In this document: in pieces, positions 7,575-15,181 of the stretch
Layout: every line of letters begins with the position of its first letter
Position numbering within the stretch: position 1 is the first letter of the stretch
From: an uncultured bacterium
Lineage (GTDB): Bacteria; Bacillota; Clostridia; Oscillospirales; CAG-272
DNA: 32,597 bases
Direction of reading: 5' to 3'
Assembly (NCBI GenBank): GCA_949282345.1
Contig: CASDOQ010000032.1
Coordinates: 1 to 32,597 of the forward strand
Translations under genes and position numbers: made by a program
The notes under the pieces: model-generated
Seen by the model: only the letters and a program-made list of their open reading frames with translations
What the model was told of the DNA's origin: nothing
The model's database searches: none

Positions 7575-8146
7575 CGGAGAGCCTCCGTTTCCGCACGGAC
7601 GGCGGCCTCGGTCGCCTTCATGGCTTCCAGCACTTCGGCGAGCAGGCGGTCGAGTTCCCAGCCAAGCTGTTCCGCCCCCCGGGCGATCACGTCCCGGGAG
7701 CAACCGGCGGCGAAATGCTTGTCCTTGAATTTTTTGCGGAGGCTGGAGACCTCCATATCGGTGCAACTTCCCGACGGGCGCATCCGGGCGGCGGCGCCGA
7801 TAAGACCGGTCAGTTCATCCGCCGCGAACAGGATCTTTTCGATCTCGTGCTCGGGCGCGACGTCACAGCAGATGCCGTAGCCGTGTGAACAGACGGCGTG
7901 GATCAGTGACTCGTCCGCGCCGGCCTCCCGCAAAAGATCGGGGGCTTTTTTGCAATGTTCCTCCGGATAAAGCTCATAGTCGATATCGTGTAAAAGACCG
8001 ACCGTCGCCCAGAAGTCGGCCTCCTCGCCGTAGCCGAGTTTTTCGGCAAAATAGCGCATAACGGCCTCGACCGTCAGGGCGTGGACGAGATGAAAGGGTT
8101 CTTGGTTATAGCGCCGCAGGGCGGCAAGCGCTTCACTCCTTGTCAT
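7571..8146 (-). CDS. HD-domain hydrolase
   Basis: The 191-aa soluble protein has an HD metal-dependent phosphohydrolase domain: His22 in FHLVHALTVE, the signature LLHDIDYEL with His53-Asp54, a further His64 (PEEHCKKA), and His88 in HAVCSHGYG. These supply the divalent metal ligands. The spacing resembles the group of small HD proteins sometimes called HDIG-type, which act on nucleotides or phosphate esters; the substrate is unknown. The start ATG at 8146 follows a GGAGAG site by 5 bases. It lies 85 bases downstream of murD on the same strand, across a 7-bp stem-loop (8197-8217) that lacks a T run, so read-through from murD is expected. Confidence 0.88.
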   Translation of the reverse strand: MTRSEALAALRRYNQEPFHLVHALTVEAVMRYFAEKLGYGEEADFWATVGLLHDIDYELYPEEHCKKAPDLLREAGADESLIHAVCSHGYGICCDVAPEHEIEKILFAADELTGLIGAAARMRPSGSCTDMEVSSLRKKFKDKHFAAGCSRDVIARGAEQLGWELDRLLAEVLEAMKATEAAVRAETEALR

Positions 8147-8231
8147 GGGATCTCTCCTTTTGGATTCTTTTGTTTTTTACGGTATCCCGATGCTTTGATC
8201 CCGGGCCTTTCGGGATCGGTCATCGGTCTTT

Positions 8232-9653
8232 TCAGTGCAGGCGACAGAGAGCCGCAAAAGCGCGGCCGCGCTCGGCGTAATCCGAGAACTCGTCAAAACT
8301 GGTGGCGGCCGGTGAGAGAAGGATCGCGCCGCCGGGAGGAGCGAGACGAAAGGCCGAACCGACCGCATCGGCCAGCAGGGGCGCGCGCACGACCGTAAGT
8401 CCCGAATGCGTCTCTTCCTTGCGGCGGAGGAGCGCCTCGTGGATCTGCCCGGCACATTCTCCTGTCACGACGACCGCGCCGGCGTACTCGACGAGCGCAT
8501 CGGCCAGCGGGGCAAAGGAAAGATTCTTTCCCCGACCGCCGACAATGACAACGGGCTTGCCGGGAAAAGAAGAAAGCGCGGCGGCCGTGCGGGCCGGGGT
8601 CGTGTCGATCGAAGAGTCGTAACAGCGGATCCCGTCGAAAGTTCCGACGTATTCCATCCGATGGGGGGCGCCGCGGAAACGGCGCACGGCCTCTTCCATG
8701 GCTCCGGGCGGCACCTCGGAGAGGCAAAGCCCGGCGGCACAGAGCGCGTTTTCAAGATTATAACGTCCGGGCAGAGGCAGTGCTTTGACCGGGAAAAGAC
8801 GCACGGCCCGACCGATATCGGCCGTGACCCAGCCGTCCTCGACGAAAACGCAGGGAGCGTCCCCGGCCGGCTTTTTTGTAGAGGAAAAGAGCAGGGAGTC
8901 GGTCGTTCCGGCCATTTCTGCCGTCGGCGCACAGTCTGCGTTCAGGACGGTCAGCGCGCCGAAAACATGGCTTTTGGCTTCGGCATACTCGCGCATATCG
9001 GTATGCCAGTCCAGATGATTTTCGGAAATATTGGTGATGGCGGCGCGGTAGGGGTGGGGGAAAAAGTCCATGAGCTGAAAACTGGAAAACTCACACACGA
9101 CCGCGTCATCGGGTTTCATGATGTCGGCATAGGGAAGCAGGGGCATCCCGATATTTTCTCCGACGAAGCAACGCCGACCGGCGGCGCGGAACATCGCGCC
9201 CGTCAGCATCGAGGTGGTGGTTTTGCCGTCACTGCCCGTCACGGCGTAGAGTGGGGCGGGGCAGAGCAGGGTAAAGAGGGCCGCCTCGCTGAGAAGCAGG
9301 GCTCCCGCTTCGGCAGCGCGCAAAAGTTCCGGGACGTCGGGACGCAGGGAAGGAGTGCGGAAGATGACCGCTTCCCCGATCGCCTCCAGATACCCCGATC
9401 CCGTCAGAAAGCGGACCCCGCAAAGATCGGCCGAGGCGGGGATATGCAGTTCGGCCCGCGGGCGGCGGTCACGCACGCTGATATTTTTCACCCCGTGCGC
9501 CAGCAGCCAGGAAAGCAATGCGAAATTCGAGCGACCCGCCCCGCAAAGGGCGACGCCGCCCTGCCGCATCCGTTCCAAAAGCTCACCGGCTTTTTTGGCA
9601 TTGCTTTCACGTCCTTTGGCATCTCCGTCTTGAGAAAACCGAAAATTACACAT
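8232..9653 (-). CDS. murD: UDP-N-acetylmuramoyl-L-alanine--D-glutamate ligase
   Basis: MurD adds D-glutamate to UDP-MurNAc-L-Ala with ATP, a cytoplasmic step of peptidoglycan synthesis. The 473-aa product shows the N-terminal UDP-binding fold (VALCGAGRSN, 34-43), the ATP P-loop TGSDGKTTT (139-147), ENIGMP, SSFQL, the metal-site ISENHLDWH, PGRYNLENALCA, RGAPHRMEYV, DSSIDTTPART and the MurD C-terminal LSPAATSFDEFSDYAERG. The last motif separates MurD from MurC, MurE and MurF. The only usable start is ATG 9653: the KKAGELLERM helix before the UDP fold is part of the domain and no other start codon lies ahead of it. That ATG has no Shine-Dalgarno site and coincides with the predicted transcription start. 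It is the first gene of a four-gene operon. Confidence 0.95.
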   Translation of the reverse strand: MCNFRFSQDGDAKGRESNAKKAGELLERMRQGGVALCGAGRSNFALLSWLLAHGVKNISVRDRRPRAELHIPASADLCGVRFLTGSGYLEAIGEAVIFRTPSLRPDVPELLRAAEAGALLLSEAALFTLLCPAPLYAVTGSDGKTTTSMLTGAMFRAAGRRCFVGENIGMPLLPYADIMKPDDAVVCEFSSFQLMDFFPHPYRAAITNISENHLDWHTDMREYAEAKSHVFGALTVLNADCAPTAEMAGTTDSLLFSSTKKPAGDAPCVFVEDGWVTADIGRAVRLFPVKALPLPGRYNLENALCAAGLCLSEVPPGAMEEAVRRFRGAPHRMEYVGTFDGIRCYDSSIDTTPARTAAALSSFPGKPVVIVGGRGKNLSFAPLADALVEYAGAVVVTGECAGQIHEALLRRKEETHSGLTVVRAPLLADAVGSAFRLAPPGGAILLSPAATSFDEFSDYAERGRAFAALCRLH

Positions 9654-9658
9654 ATTCT

Positions 9659-9687
9659 ATTATATGCGTTTTTTTGTGCCTTTGCAA
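9659..9687 (-). promoter_or_regulatory. Promoter of the murD operon (leaderless geometry)
   Basis: On the minus strand TTGCAA (9687-9682), 17 bp, and a perfect TATAAT (9664-9659). The usual start site, seven bases after the -10, falls at 9653-9652, which is the A or T of the murD ATG. Confidence 0.8.
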
Positions 9688-9750
9688 CCGTTAATTTGTA
9701 AATTCCCGGTTACGTTCCGGACATAAAGGTGCGGTTTGGTCAAAAAAAGG

Positions 9751-9779
9751 TTGACAAGGGGCGTATCGCATGCTACTAT
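9751..9779 (+). promoter_or_regulatory. Promoter of the ArsB/NhaD-type transporter gene
   Basis: A perfect TTGACA (9751-9756), 17 bp, then TACTAT (9774-9779). Transcription would start near 9786, so start codons before that are excluded for the transporter. Confidence 0.85.
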
Positions 9780-9834
9780 GGCAGAGAAGGAGCCGCCGCG
9801 CTTCCCCTACATACGGCGCGTGCGGGAAAAACCC

Positions 9835-11136
9835 ATGCTTCTGCCCGGTATCCTCGTCGCGCTGACCTGTTTTTTCATGATCCTCGGGGTCCTGCTTTTC
9901 CCGAAGATCAGACTCTTCGGTCTTTCGCTCTCCTCGTTTTGGGTGATCACGGTCACGGGAGCGATCCTCTTGCTCCTCACGGGATGCGTCAGCCTGCCTG
10001 CGCTCGGCGCGGCGCTTTTTTCAGACAGCGCGGTCAATCCTCTCAAAATTCTCGTGTTGTTTATCAGCATGACCCTGCTCTCGGTTTATCTCGACGAGGT
10101 GGGGCTCTTTCGGTATCTGGCCACCCGGATGCTTCGGCACGCAGGGCACAGCCGCGTAAAACTCTTTGTTTTCCTGTATCTGACGGTATCGGTACTGACG
10201 GTCTTTACTTCCAATGATGTCATCATTCTGTCTTTTACGCCGTTCATCTGCTATTTCTGCGCCGCCGCCCGGATCGACCCGATCCCCTACCTCACGGCCG
10301 AATTTGTTGCCGCTAATACCTGGAGCATGGCGCTTATCATCGGAAATTCGACCAATATCTATCTGGCTTCTGCGGCCGGGGTCGGATTTTTTGAATATAT
10401 GAAGGTCATGTTCCTGCCGACGATCGCCGCCGGAACGGTAGCCGGCGGAGCCCTTTATCTTCTTTTTTCGCGGAGCCTGCGCGAACCGATGACCGCTCCC
10501 GAAGCGCCGCTCTTGCGCCCCGACCGCGCCCCGCTCCTCATCGGGGTGGCAGATCTCGGGATCTGCACGCTCCTTTTGGCTGTCGGGGGGTATATCGGCC
10601 TGCCGATGTGGCTGGTGGCGGCCGGGGCGTTCCTCAGCCTCTGCCTCTTCGTCTGCGGGCTGGGGGCCGTTCGCCGGACTCCCCCGGCGATCCTTCTCCG
10701 TCTTTTCCGCCGCGCACCGTGGGAACTCGTTCCTTTTCTGCTTTCGATGTTCACGATTGTCACCGCCCTCAATGAGAGCGGTATCACGCAACGTGTCTCG
10801 GAAATGATACAAAGTGAAAACAATACTTTGCTTTTTGGGGTCGCGTCGTTTCTGGCCGCCAATTTAGTCAACAATATTCCGATGAGCGTACTCTTTTCTC
10901 CGATCCTGACGGCGCTCCCCGCCGCGAGTATCCGCGGGGCGCTTTACGCGACGGTGGTCGGCTCAAACGTCGGGGCCTTCTTCACGCCGATCGGGGCGTT
11001 GGCGGGGATCATGTTCAGTTCGATGCTCCGGGAGCACGGGGTACGCTTCGGCTTTTCGCGCTTCCTTCGGATGGGGGTGGCGGTGGCCGTCCCCGCGCTC
11101 TTTGCCGCCCTCGGGGTGCTTTGCCTTACGGTATGA
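9835..11136 (+). CDS. ArsB/NhaD-type ion permease (IT superfamily)
   Basis: The 433-aa protein has 10-12 hydrophobic segments and no soluble domain. Two half-repeats carry the family's helix-break motifs: LTVFTSNDVIILSFTPFI with 'IIGNSTNIYLASA', and later 'FLAANLVNNIPMSVLFSPIL' with 'VGSNVGAFFTPIGALAGIM'. These Asn/Thr/Pro hairpin pairs are typical of ArsB, NhaD and related citrate or dicarboxylate carriers. The cargo (arsenite, Na+/H+ or an anion) cannot be settled; no ArsR, ArsC or ArsA is nearby. The ATG at 9835 was chosen because the hydrophobic N-terminus begins there and the promoter predicts a start near 9786. It has only a poor GCGGGAAAA site, and GTG 9820 is an alternative. The 3' region holds a stem pairing CCGCCCG (11138-11144) with CGGGCGG (11193-11199). 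Confidence 0.85.
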   Translation: MLLPGILVALTCFFMILGVLLFPKIRLFGLSLSSFWVITVTGAILLLLTGCVSLPALGAALFSDSAVNPLKILVLFISMTLLSVYLDEVGLFRYLATRMLRHAGHSRVKLFVFLYLTVSVLTVFTSNDVIILSFTPFICYFCAAARIDPIPYLTAEFVAANTWSMALIIGNSTNIYLASAAGVGFFEYMKVMFLPTIAAGTVAGGALYLLFSRSLREPMTAPEAPLLRPDRAPLLIGVADLGICTLLLAVGGYIGLPMWLVAAGAFLSLCLFVCGLGAVRRTPPAILLRLFRRAPWELVPFLLSMFTIVTALNESGITQRVSEMIQSENNTLLFGVASFLAANLVNNIPMSVLFSPILTALPAASIRGALYATVVGSNVGAFFTPIGALAGIMFSSMLREHGVRFGFSRFLRMGVAVAVPALFAALGVLCLTV

Positions 11137-11263
11137 TCCGCCCGGCGTTTCCGATTTTCAACTTTTCGGCGGCGGTCTGCGCACAGACGACACGGGCGGG
11201 CTTCTTCCTTCATAGAATGATAACGGGGTAAGCCCCCGAATATCAGAAGGAGATCCTGTTACT

Positions 11264-12118
11264 ATGGCAACTATTACCAATCAGGCCACGCTGTCTTACG
11301 GCGGCAACATCCTGACTTCCAATATTGTGACCGGAGAACTGGTTGAGGTTCTCACCGGGAGCAAAACCGCTCTGCCGCAGACCTATCGGCGCGGAGAAAC
11401 GGTCACTTATATCATTACGGTGCAGAATTCCGGCACCACCCCCGTCACCGGCGTGACGATAAGCGATAACCTCGGCGCCTATTCCTTCAACACGACCACG
11501 CTGACCCCGGCGGCGTATGTCGATGGCTCGCTCCTTTATTATGTGAACGGCAATTTGAGCGCAACCCCTGCCGTTACGGCAGGGCCGCCGCTTTCCGTGA
11601 CCGGCTTGACGGTTCCGGCCGGGGGCAATATCACGCTCGTTTATCAGGCGAAACTGAATGAGAACGCACCGCTTGCCACCGGATCGACCGTGACAAACAC
11701 CGCAACCATCAGCGGAACCGGCATTGCCACCCCGGTTGCACTGACGGAAACCGTGACAGCCGCCGAGGCGCTCGATCTTTCGATCAGCAAGGCGATGTGT
11801 CCGGCTACCGTGACGGAAAACGGGCAGATCACTTACACGGTCACGGTGGAAAATTACGGAAACCGAGCGGCCGTGGCCGCTGATAATATCGTGATCAGCG
11901 ATACCTTTGACCCGGTGCTCAATCCGTTGAGCGCGACCTTCAACGGAACGGCCTGGACCGAAGGCACACAGTACACCTATTCCCCGGCTAACGGGCAGTT
12001 TTCTTCCGCTGCCGGAGCGGTTACGGTGCCGGCCGCGACGTATACCCGCAACCCGACTACCGGCGCATACAGCGTAGTGCCGGGGGTCAGCGTCCTGACC
12101 ATCACGGGAACCGTCTGA
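11264..12118 (+). CDS. DUF11-repeat protein without signal peptide
   Basis: The 284-aa protein is Thr/Val-rich and beta-rich, with two DUF11-like modules. One holds 'TVTYIITVQNSGTTPVTGVT' (about residues 47-66), the other ITYTVTVENYGNRA followed by VISDTFDPVL (about 185-220). DUF11 modules are Ig-like stalk or adhesin domains normally seen many times over in exported surface proteins. Here the protein starts MATITNQATLSYGGNI with no hydrophobic leader, no sortase motif and no C-terminal anchor, so its location is unclear. Similar stand-alone DUF11 proteins occur in Clostridia, from memory. AAGGAG lies 11 bases before the ATG. No strong promoter is visible upstream. The gene is followed by a 30-bp tandem duplication and a palindromic terminator. 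Confidence 0.8.
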   Translation: MATITNQATLSYGGNILTSNIVTGELVEVLTGSKTALPQTYRRGETVTYIITVQNSGTTPVTGVTISDNLGAYSFNTTTLTPAAYVDGSLLYYVNGNLSATPAVTAGPPLSVTGLTVPAGGNITLVYQAKLNENAPLATGSTVTNTATISGTGIATPVALTETVTAAEALDLSISKAMCPATVTENGQITYTVTVENYGNRAAVAADNIVISDTFDPVLNPLSATFNGTAWTEGTQYTYSPANGQFSSAAGAVTVPAATYTRNPTTGAYSVVPGVSVLTITGTV

Positions 12119-12130
12119 ACGAAGCGGCCC

Positions 12131-12190
12131 GCCCGACCGACAGCCGCCCGATAGGGAGCCGCCCGACCGACAGCCGCCCGATAGGGAGCC
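12131..12190. repeat. Perfect 30-bp tandem duplication in a 3' untranslated region
   Basis: A 30-base unit starting GCCCGACCGACAGCC and ending ATAGGGAGCC occurs at 12131-12160 and again, identical, at 12161-12190; the first five bases recur at 12191. It sits between the DUF11 stop codon and the terminator. Confidence 0.95.
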
Positions 12191-12206
12191 GCCCGTCGGC
12201 ATCTGC

Positions 12207-12236
12207 AAAAAGAACCGCCCGCGGGCGGTTCTTTTT
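12207..12236. terminator. Palindromic bidirectional terminator
   Basis: A perfect 15-bp inverted repeat with no loop bases in the DNA, centred between 12221 and 12222. It has a GAACCGCCCG core flanked by AAAAA on the left and TTTTT on the right. It separates the convergent DUF11 (+) and GH20-like (-) genes. Confidence 0.93.
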
Positions 12237-12341
12237 TACAAAAACATTTTTTCGGCGTGCCCGGGCGTTCCTTCTGGAGATCGGTCTTTGCCATTCCGCT
12301 CTCAAGGCGCGGGCTTTCCCCGGGAACCGATCACCGGCGGC

Positions 12342-13307
12342 TCAGCCCTCGGGATATTTTTCCAAGAACATCTTGCGCGCGCAATTCAGGCGGTGGGCGT
12401 TGTTCAGCAGAGAATAATAGTTGACATCGGTGGTATGCAGCCACGGCACGGCGATAAAGCCGAGCAGATGTTCGTCACACAGGTTTTCTTCCATGAAGAG
12501 CCAGACGGTCTGCGCGATATTCTGGCGGAAGCACCAGTCGGTGGCGCAGGGAATCTGGTCATAGCCGAGTTCGTGAAAATCCAGATAGGACTGATACCCG
12601 ATCTGCGGATAGCGGCCGTCTTTGCCTTTTGGCTGGATCTTTTCGTACCGCCAGTTGGACTGCACGCATTCCTTCGGCATTTTGCGGACAAAGGAATCGG
12701 GATGGCCCCAGTAGTAATCGCTCCATACCCACGGGCGCGCTCCCGCTTTTTCCACTTTATCGAACATGAAGTACAAATCTTCCCACCACAGTTTATCGCA
12801 ACGGATGGTCGTGATCGCGCCGTGATGATCGGGGAAATCTTCTTCATCCATTCCGAGATGGAAGAGGCGCGGATGGTCAAAGACCTCGCAGACCTCGCCG
12901 ATCAGGTCGGAGACGACCTCGTAGTACTTCGGCGAGGAGACCATACGGCTGTATGGCCCCAGCCAGTCGTCGTGGCAGGTGGAAAAGTTCAGTTTCGGGA
13001 TCGGTTCGATGCCCATGCCGCGCAGGCGCGCCAGCTCGGCGCTCAGCTCTTCCCGCGACCAGGAACCCGGGATTGCCAGTTCGGGGTGCGACTCAAAGCG
13101 CAGACCCTCTCCGATATCGATGACAAGCGTATTGATTCCGAAGGAGGGAAGCTGATCGGTCACGCGCCGCCATACGTCTTTATCGGTATCGAGGGTCGGG
13201 GTGTAATAAGCATCTTCACACTGGTTGGGACGGCCGTAAGTTTCCGAATACTCATCTCTCCACATGTGGGTGCCGAGTTGCAGAAAGTAAGTCCACATTC
13301 TTTCCAT
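12342..13307 (-). CDS. GH20-like glycosidase family protein
   Basis: The 321-aa protein reads as a (beta/alpha)8 barrel. LPSFGINTLVIDIGEG (53-68) and GIEPIPKLNFSTCHDDW (99-115) are barrel strands with an N-(F)-S-T-C-H loop. LFHLGMDEEDFPD (148-160) carries the Asp154-Glu155 pair of beta-N-acetylhexosaminidase-like (GH20) catalytic motifs, normally H-x-G-x-D-E. It is shorter than classic GH20 and lacks the N-terminal alpha/beta domain, so the true substrate is uncertain. No signal peptide is visible, so it is predicted cytoplasmic. The ATG at 13307 follows AAAGGA by 9-10 bases. It lies downstream of the AraC gene on the same strand, but a terminator at 13537-13558 and its own promoter separate them. 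Confidence 0.72.
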   Translation of the reverse strand: MERMWTYFLQLGTHMWRDEYSETYGRPNQCEDAYYTPTLDTDKDVWRRVTDQLPSFGINTLVIDIGEGLRFESHPELAIPGSWSREELSAELARLRGMGIEPIPKLNFSTCHDDWLGPYSRMVSSPKYYEVVSDLIGEVCEVFDHPRLFHLGMDEEDFPDHHGAITTIRCDKLWWEDLYFMFDKVEKAGARPWVWSDYYWGHPDSFVRKMPKECVQSNWRYEKIQPKGKDGRYPQIGYQSYLDFHELGYDQIPCATDWCFRQNIAQTVWLFMEENLCDEHLLGFIAVPWLHTTDVNYYSLLNNAHRLNCARKMFLEKYPEG

Positions 13308-13396
13308 AGTTTTATGTCCTTTCCGGCACCGGGAATTCCGTGCCGTTTGAATTCGGGAGCCGGCCGTATCGTATCCGCGCCGCTTCCCTTACTTGC

Positions 13397-13455
13397 ATTG
13401 TAGCATAACCGGGGGGCGGAGAGTTAGCAGAATCCGCGAAAAAAGTTGCAGAATC
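13397..13455 (-). promoter_or_regulatory. GH20-like gene promoter with AraC-type direct repeats
   Basis: On the minus strand a -10 box TACAAT (13402-13397) has no matching -35. Instead GATTCTGC occurs at 13455-13448 and again at 13434-13427, exactly 21 bp apart, each followed by (A/T)AACT-like bases. A poor -35 with a two-turn direct repeat is the usual layout of promoters switched on by AraC-family activators; such a gene lies 200 bp upstream. Confidence 0.55.
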
Positions 13456-13536
13456 GGGGAATGACACCGGGGGCTACAGAGAGCGAAAGCAAGACCCGGA
13501 AGAGAACGGGCAGGGGGCGCTCGGGGGAGAAGAACG

Positions 13537-13558
13537 AAAAAACCGCCCGGGCGGGCGG
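13537..13558 (-). terminator. Intrinsic terminator after the AraC gene
   Basis: On the minus strand CCGCCC (13558-13553), loop GCCC and GGGCGG (13548-13543) are followed by six T residues. The remainder of the 13456-13659 gap is purine-rich with short GGCGGCATT repeats and no open reading frame that looks coding. Confidence 0.75.
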
Positions 13559-13659
13559 CAGAGGTGAAAAGAGGGGCATTCTGGACGGCGGCATTCCCAA
13601 GGCGGCGGCATTGCGGGACGGAATTCCCGGAAGACCCGGGAGATCGGGAAGACGGGAAG

Positions 13660-14574
13660 TTATTCTTCCGGCCCGGAGGCGTCCGGGGGAGGATTGTTGT
13701 CGGAAAGATCGTCGTCGATCCTGACGGCCTGACGGCGGGTGGAGGGCGAGTGGCCGGTGCGTTTTTTGAAGAGGGCGGAGAAGTGCGGCAGGGAGGAAAA
13801 ACCGGCGGCGTTGGCGGCTTCGGTCACGCTCGCACCGAGCAGGAGCTGTTCCTCTGCCAGGTGGATCTTCAAGTCGATATAATAATCCATGATGCCGCGG
13901 CCGTACTGTCGGCGGAAGGTCTTTTGCAGGGCAGAGGGGCTCAGCGAAAAATGCCGGCCGATGTCCGCTGTGGAGAGGTTGCCGCCGAGGTTCTCGCGCA
14001 GGTAGGCCACTACATACGCGTTCCGCTCCCGGTCGGCAGGGGAGGGCTCCTGCGCCGGGATCTTCTGGAAACGCCAGACGATATGGTACAGGAAGGATTC
14101 AAGCACCGACTTGAGGTAGGCCAAGGCTTCGGGTGGCTCATCCGCGGAAAAGCGCTTGATCATGGCGGAGCCGTCCGCCCATTCAAAGCAGGGATGGATC
14201 TCTTTGAGCGCGTTGAAAAAGAAGGCGGCCTCCTCGGCGGTCAGATCGACCGGCACGCCGCCCGGCAGCATATCGGTCTGCCCCCGGAGAGAAAAGAGCA
14301 GGGAGCAGGAGATGCAACGGGTCGATTCGGGATCCAGGCGCAGGTGGCGCAGTCCGGGAGGGAAGAGGATCATTTCGCCGGCGTGCGCGTCGATCCGTTT
14401 GCCGTCCAGCAGGATGGCGGTGGCCCCTTCCCGAACGAGGAGGATCTCGAAAAAAGGATGCGTTTCCTCTGGAAAGGAATCTTTCCTCGGAAAATGCGAA
14501 ATATACAGCCCGTAAAAGGTATCGACCGAAAAAGGAGCCGACACGGCGGAGGGGACGTAGGAAATTTCGCTCAT
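13660..14574 (-). CDS. AraC-family transcriptional regulator
   Basis: The 304-aa protein has an N-terminal cupin sensor (about 15-110) with HPFFEILLVREGATAILLDG and AGEMILFPPGLRHLRLD, the sugar-binding AraC type. The C-terminal half has two helix-turn-helix motifs. The first is in 'NLSTADIGRHFSLSPSALQK' (about 197-216). The second is within 'LLLGASVTEAANAAGFSSLP' followed by HFSALFKKRTGHSPS, the AraC signature. It probably senses a sugar and activates nearby carbohydrate genes. The ATG at 14574 follows a GGAGA site and gives the normal length. It is divergent from the GH28 remnant and MFS gene and precedes the GH20-like gene, whose promoter carries a matching direct repeat. Confidence 0.93.
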   Translation of the reverse strand: MSEISYVPSAVSAPFSVDTFYGLYISHFPRKDSFPEETHPFFEILLVREGATAILLDGKRIDAHAGEMILFPPGLRHLRLDPESTRCISCSLLFSLRGQTDMLPGGVPVDLTAEEAAFFFNALKEIHPCFEWADGSAMIKRFSADEPPEALAYLKSVLESFLYHIVWRFQKIPAQEPSPADRERNAYVVAYLRENLGGNLSTADIGRHFSLSPSALQKTFRRQYGRGIMDYYIDLKIHLAEEQLLLGASVTEAANAAGFSSLPHFSALFKKRTGHSPSTRRQAVRIDDDLSDNNPPPDASGPEE

Positions 14575-14614
14575 AACTGTCTCCGTTTTTATAAATCGGG
14601 TCGCGGATTTTGTA

Positions 14615-14643
14615 TTGACTTTCCGCATTCCCTCGGATATAAT
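14615..14643 (+). promoter_or_regulatory. Promoter for the GH28 remnant and MFS genes
   Basis: TTGACT (14615-14620), 17 bp, then a perfect TATAAT (14638-14643). The predicted start is near 14650, giving a leader of about 74 bases. It faces the araC-type gene promoter. Confidence 0.85.
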
Positions 14644-14656
14644 AAGCTTTACTTTC

Positions 14657-14685
14657 ATTATAATACGAATGTTCGGAAAAAACAA
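14657..14685 (-). promoter_or_regulatory. Promoter of the AraC-family gene
   Basis: On the minus strand TTGTTT (14685-14680), 17 bp, and a perfect TATAAT (14662-14657). The predicted start is near 14650, the same point as the opposing promoter's start. Confidence 0.65.
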
Positions 14686-14723
14686 GTGAAAAGACAGAAG
14701 TCTTTTGAAGACGGAGCAAAATC

Positions 14724-15125
14724 ATGATGTACAGCATCGCCGATTACGATCCTTTTTCCGATGGGGTGAATTTTGATGATAAGGCGTTCCAGACGGCCAT
14801 CGACGCCTGCGCGGCGGCCGGGGGCGGAACCGTCTTCGTGCCTGCTTCCACTTATGCGCTTTGCGGAGTGGTGCTGAAGAGCCGCGTGCATCTGCAATTT
14901 GAAGAAGGGACCGTCCTGCTCGGAAGTCCGGCTTTTGAGGACTATCCGGAGGATGAGCCGATCGGGGACAACATCTACCAGGACCTTTCCCATACCTGCT
15001 ACCGCAAGTCGCTCTTTTTTGCCGAAGATGCCGAGGAGGTCAGGATGGAGAACGTTCGGATCCTTCCGCTTTCTCCCGATATCCGCCCCGTGATCTTAGA
15101 CGATGGCGATTACGAAAATCTCTGA
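14724..15125 (+). pseudogene. Internally deleted GH28-like beta-helix protein remnant
   Basis: The 133-aa product starts YSIADYDPFSDGVNFDDKAF, followed by QTAIDACAAAGGGTVFVPA and 'VVLKSRVHLQFEEGTVLLGS'. This is the N-terminal cap and first coils of the GH28/pectate-lyase-superfamily right-handed beta-helix. Intact members run 420-500 aa, with catalytic NTDG, DD and GHG motifs well after this part. Here the text changes at about residue 110 into RILPLSPDIRPVILDDGD and stops soon after, so no catalytic residue is left. The tail looks like a C-terminal end, suggesting an in-frame deletion rather than a late stop codon. It keeps a GGAG site and a good promoter and lies 56 bases before the MFS gene, so it may now serve mainly as leader for that gene. 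Confidence 0.7.
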
Positions 15126-15181
15126 GAAGTTCTGGCGGTTGCATGCCCGCCGAAGTATCCTGAACCGAGACGGAGTTACTT

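Noticed and set aside
8406..9701. 431-codon open frame on the plus strand
   Set aside because: It is antisense to murD, whose motifs are complete; no ribosome site or family text.
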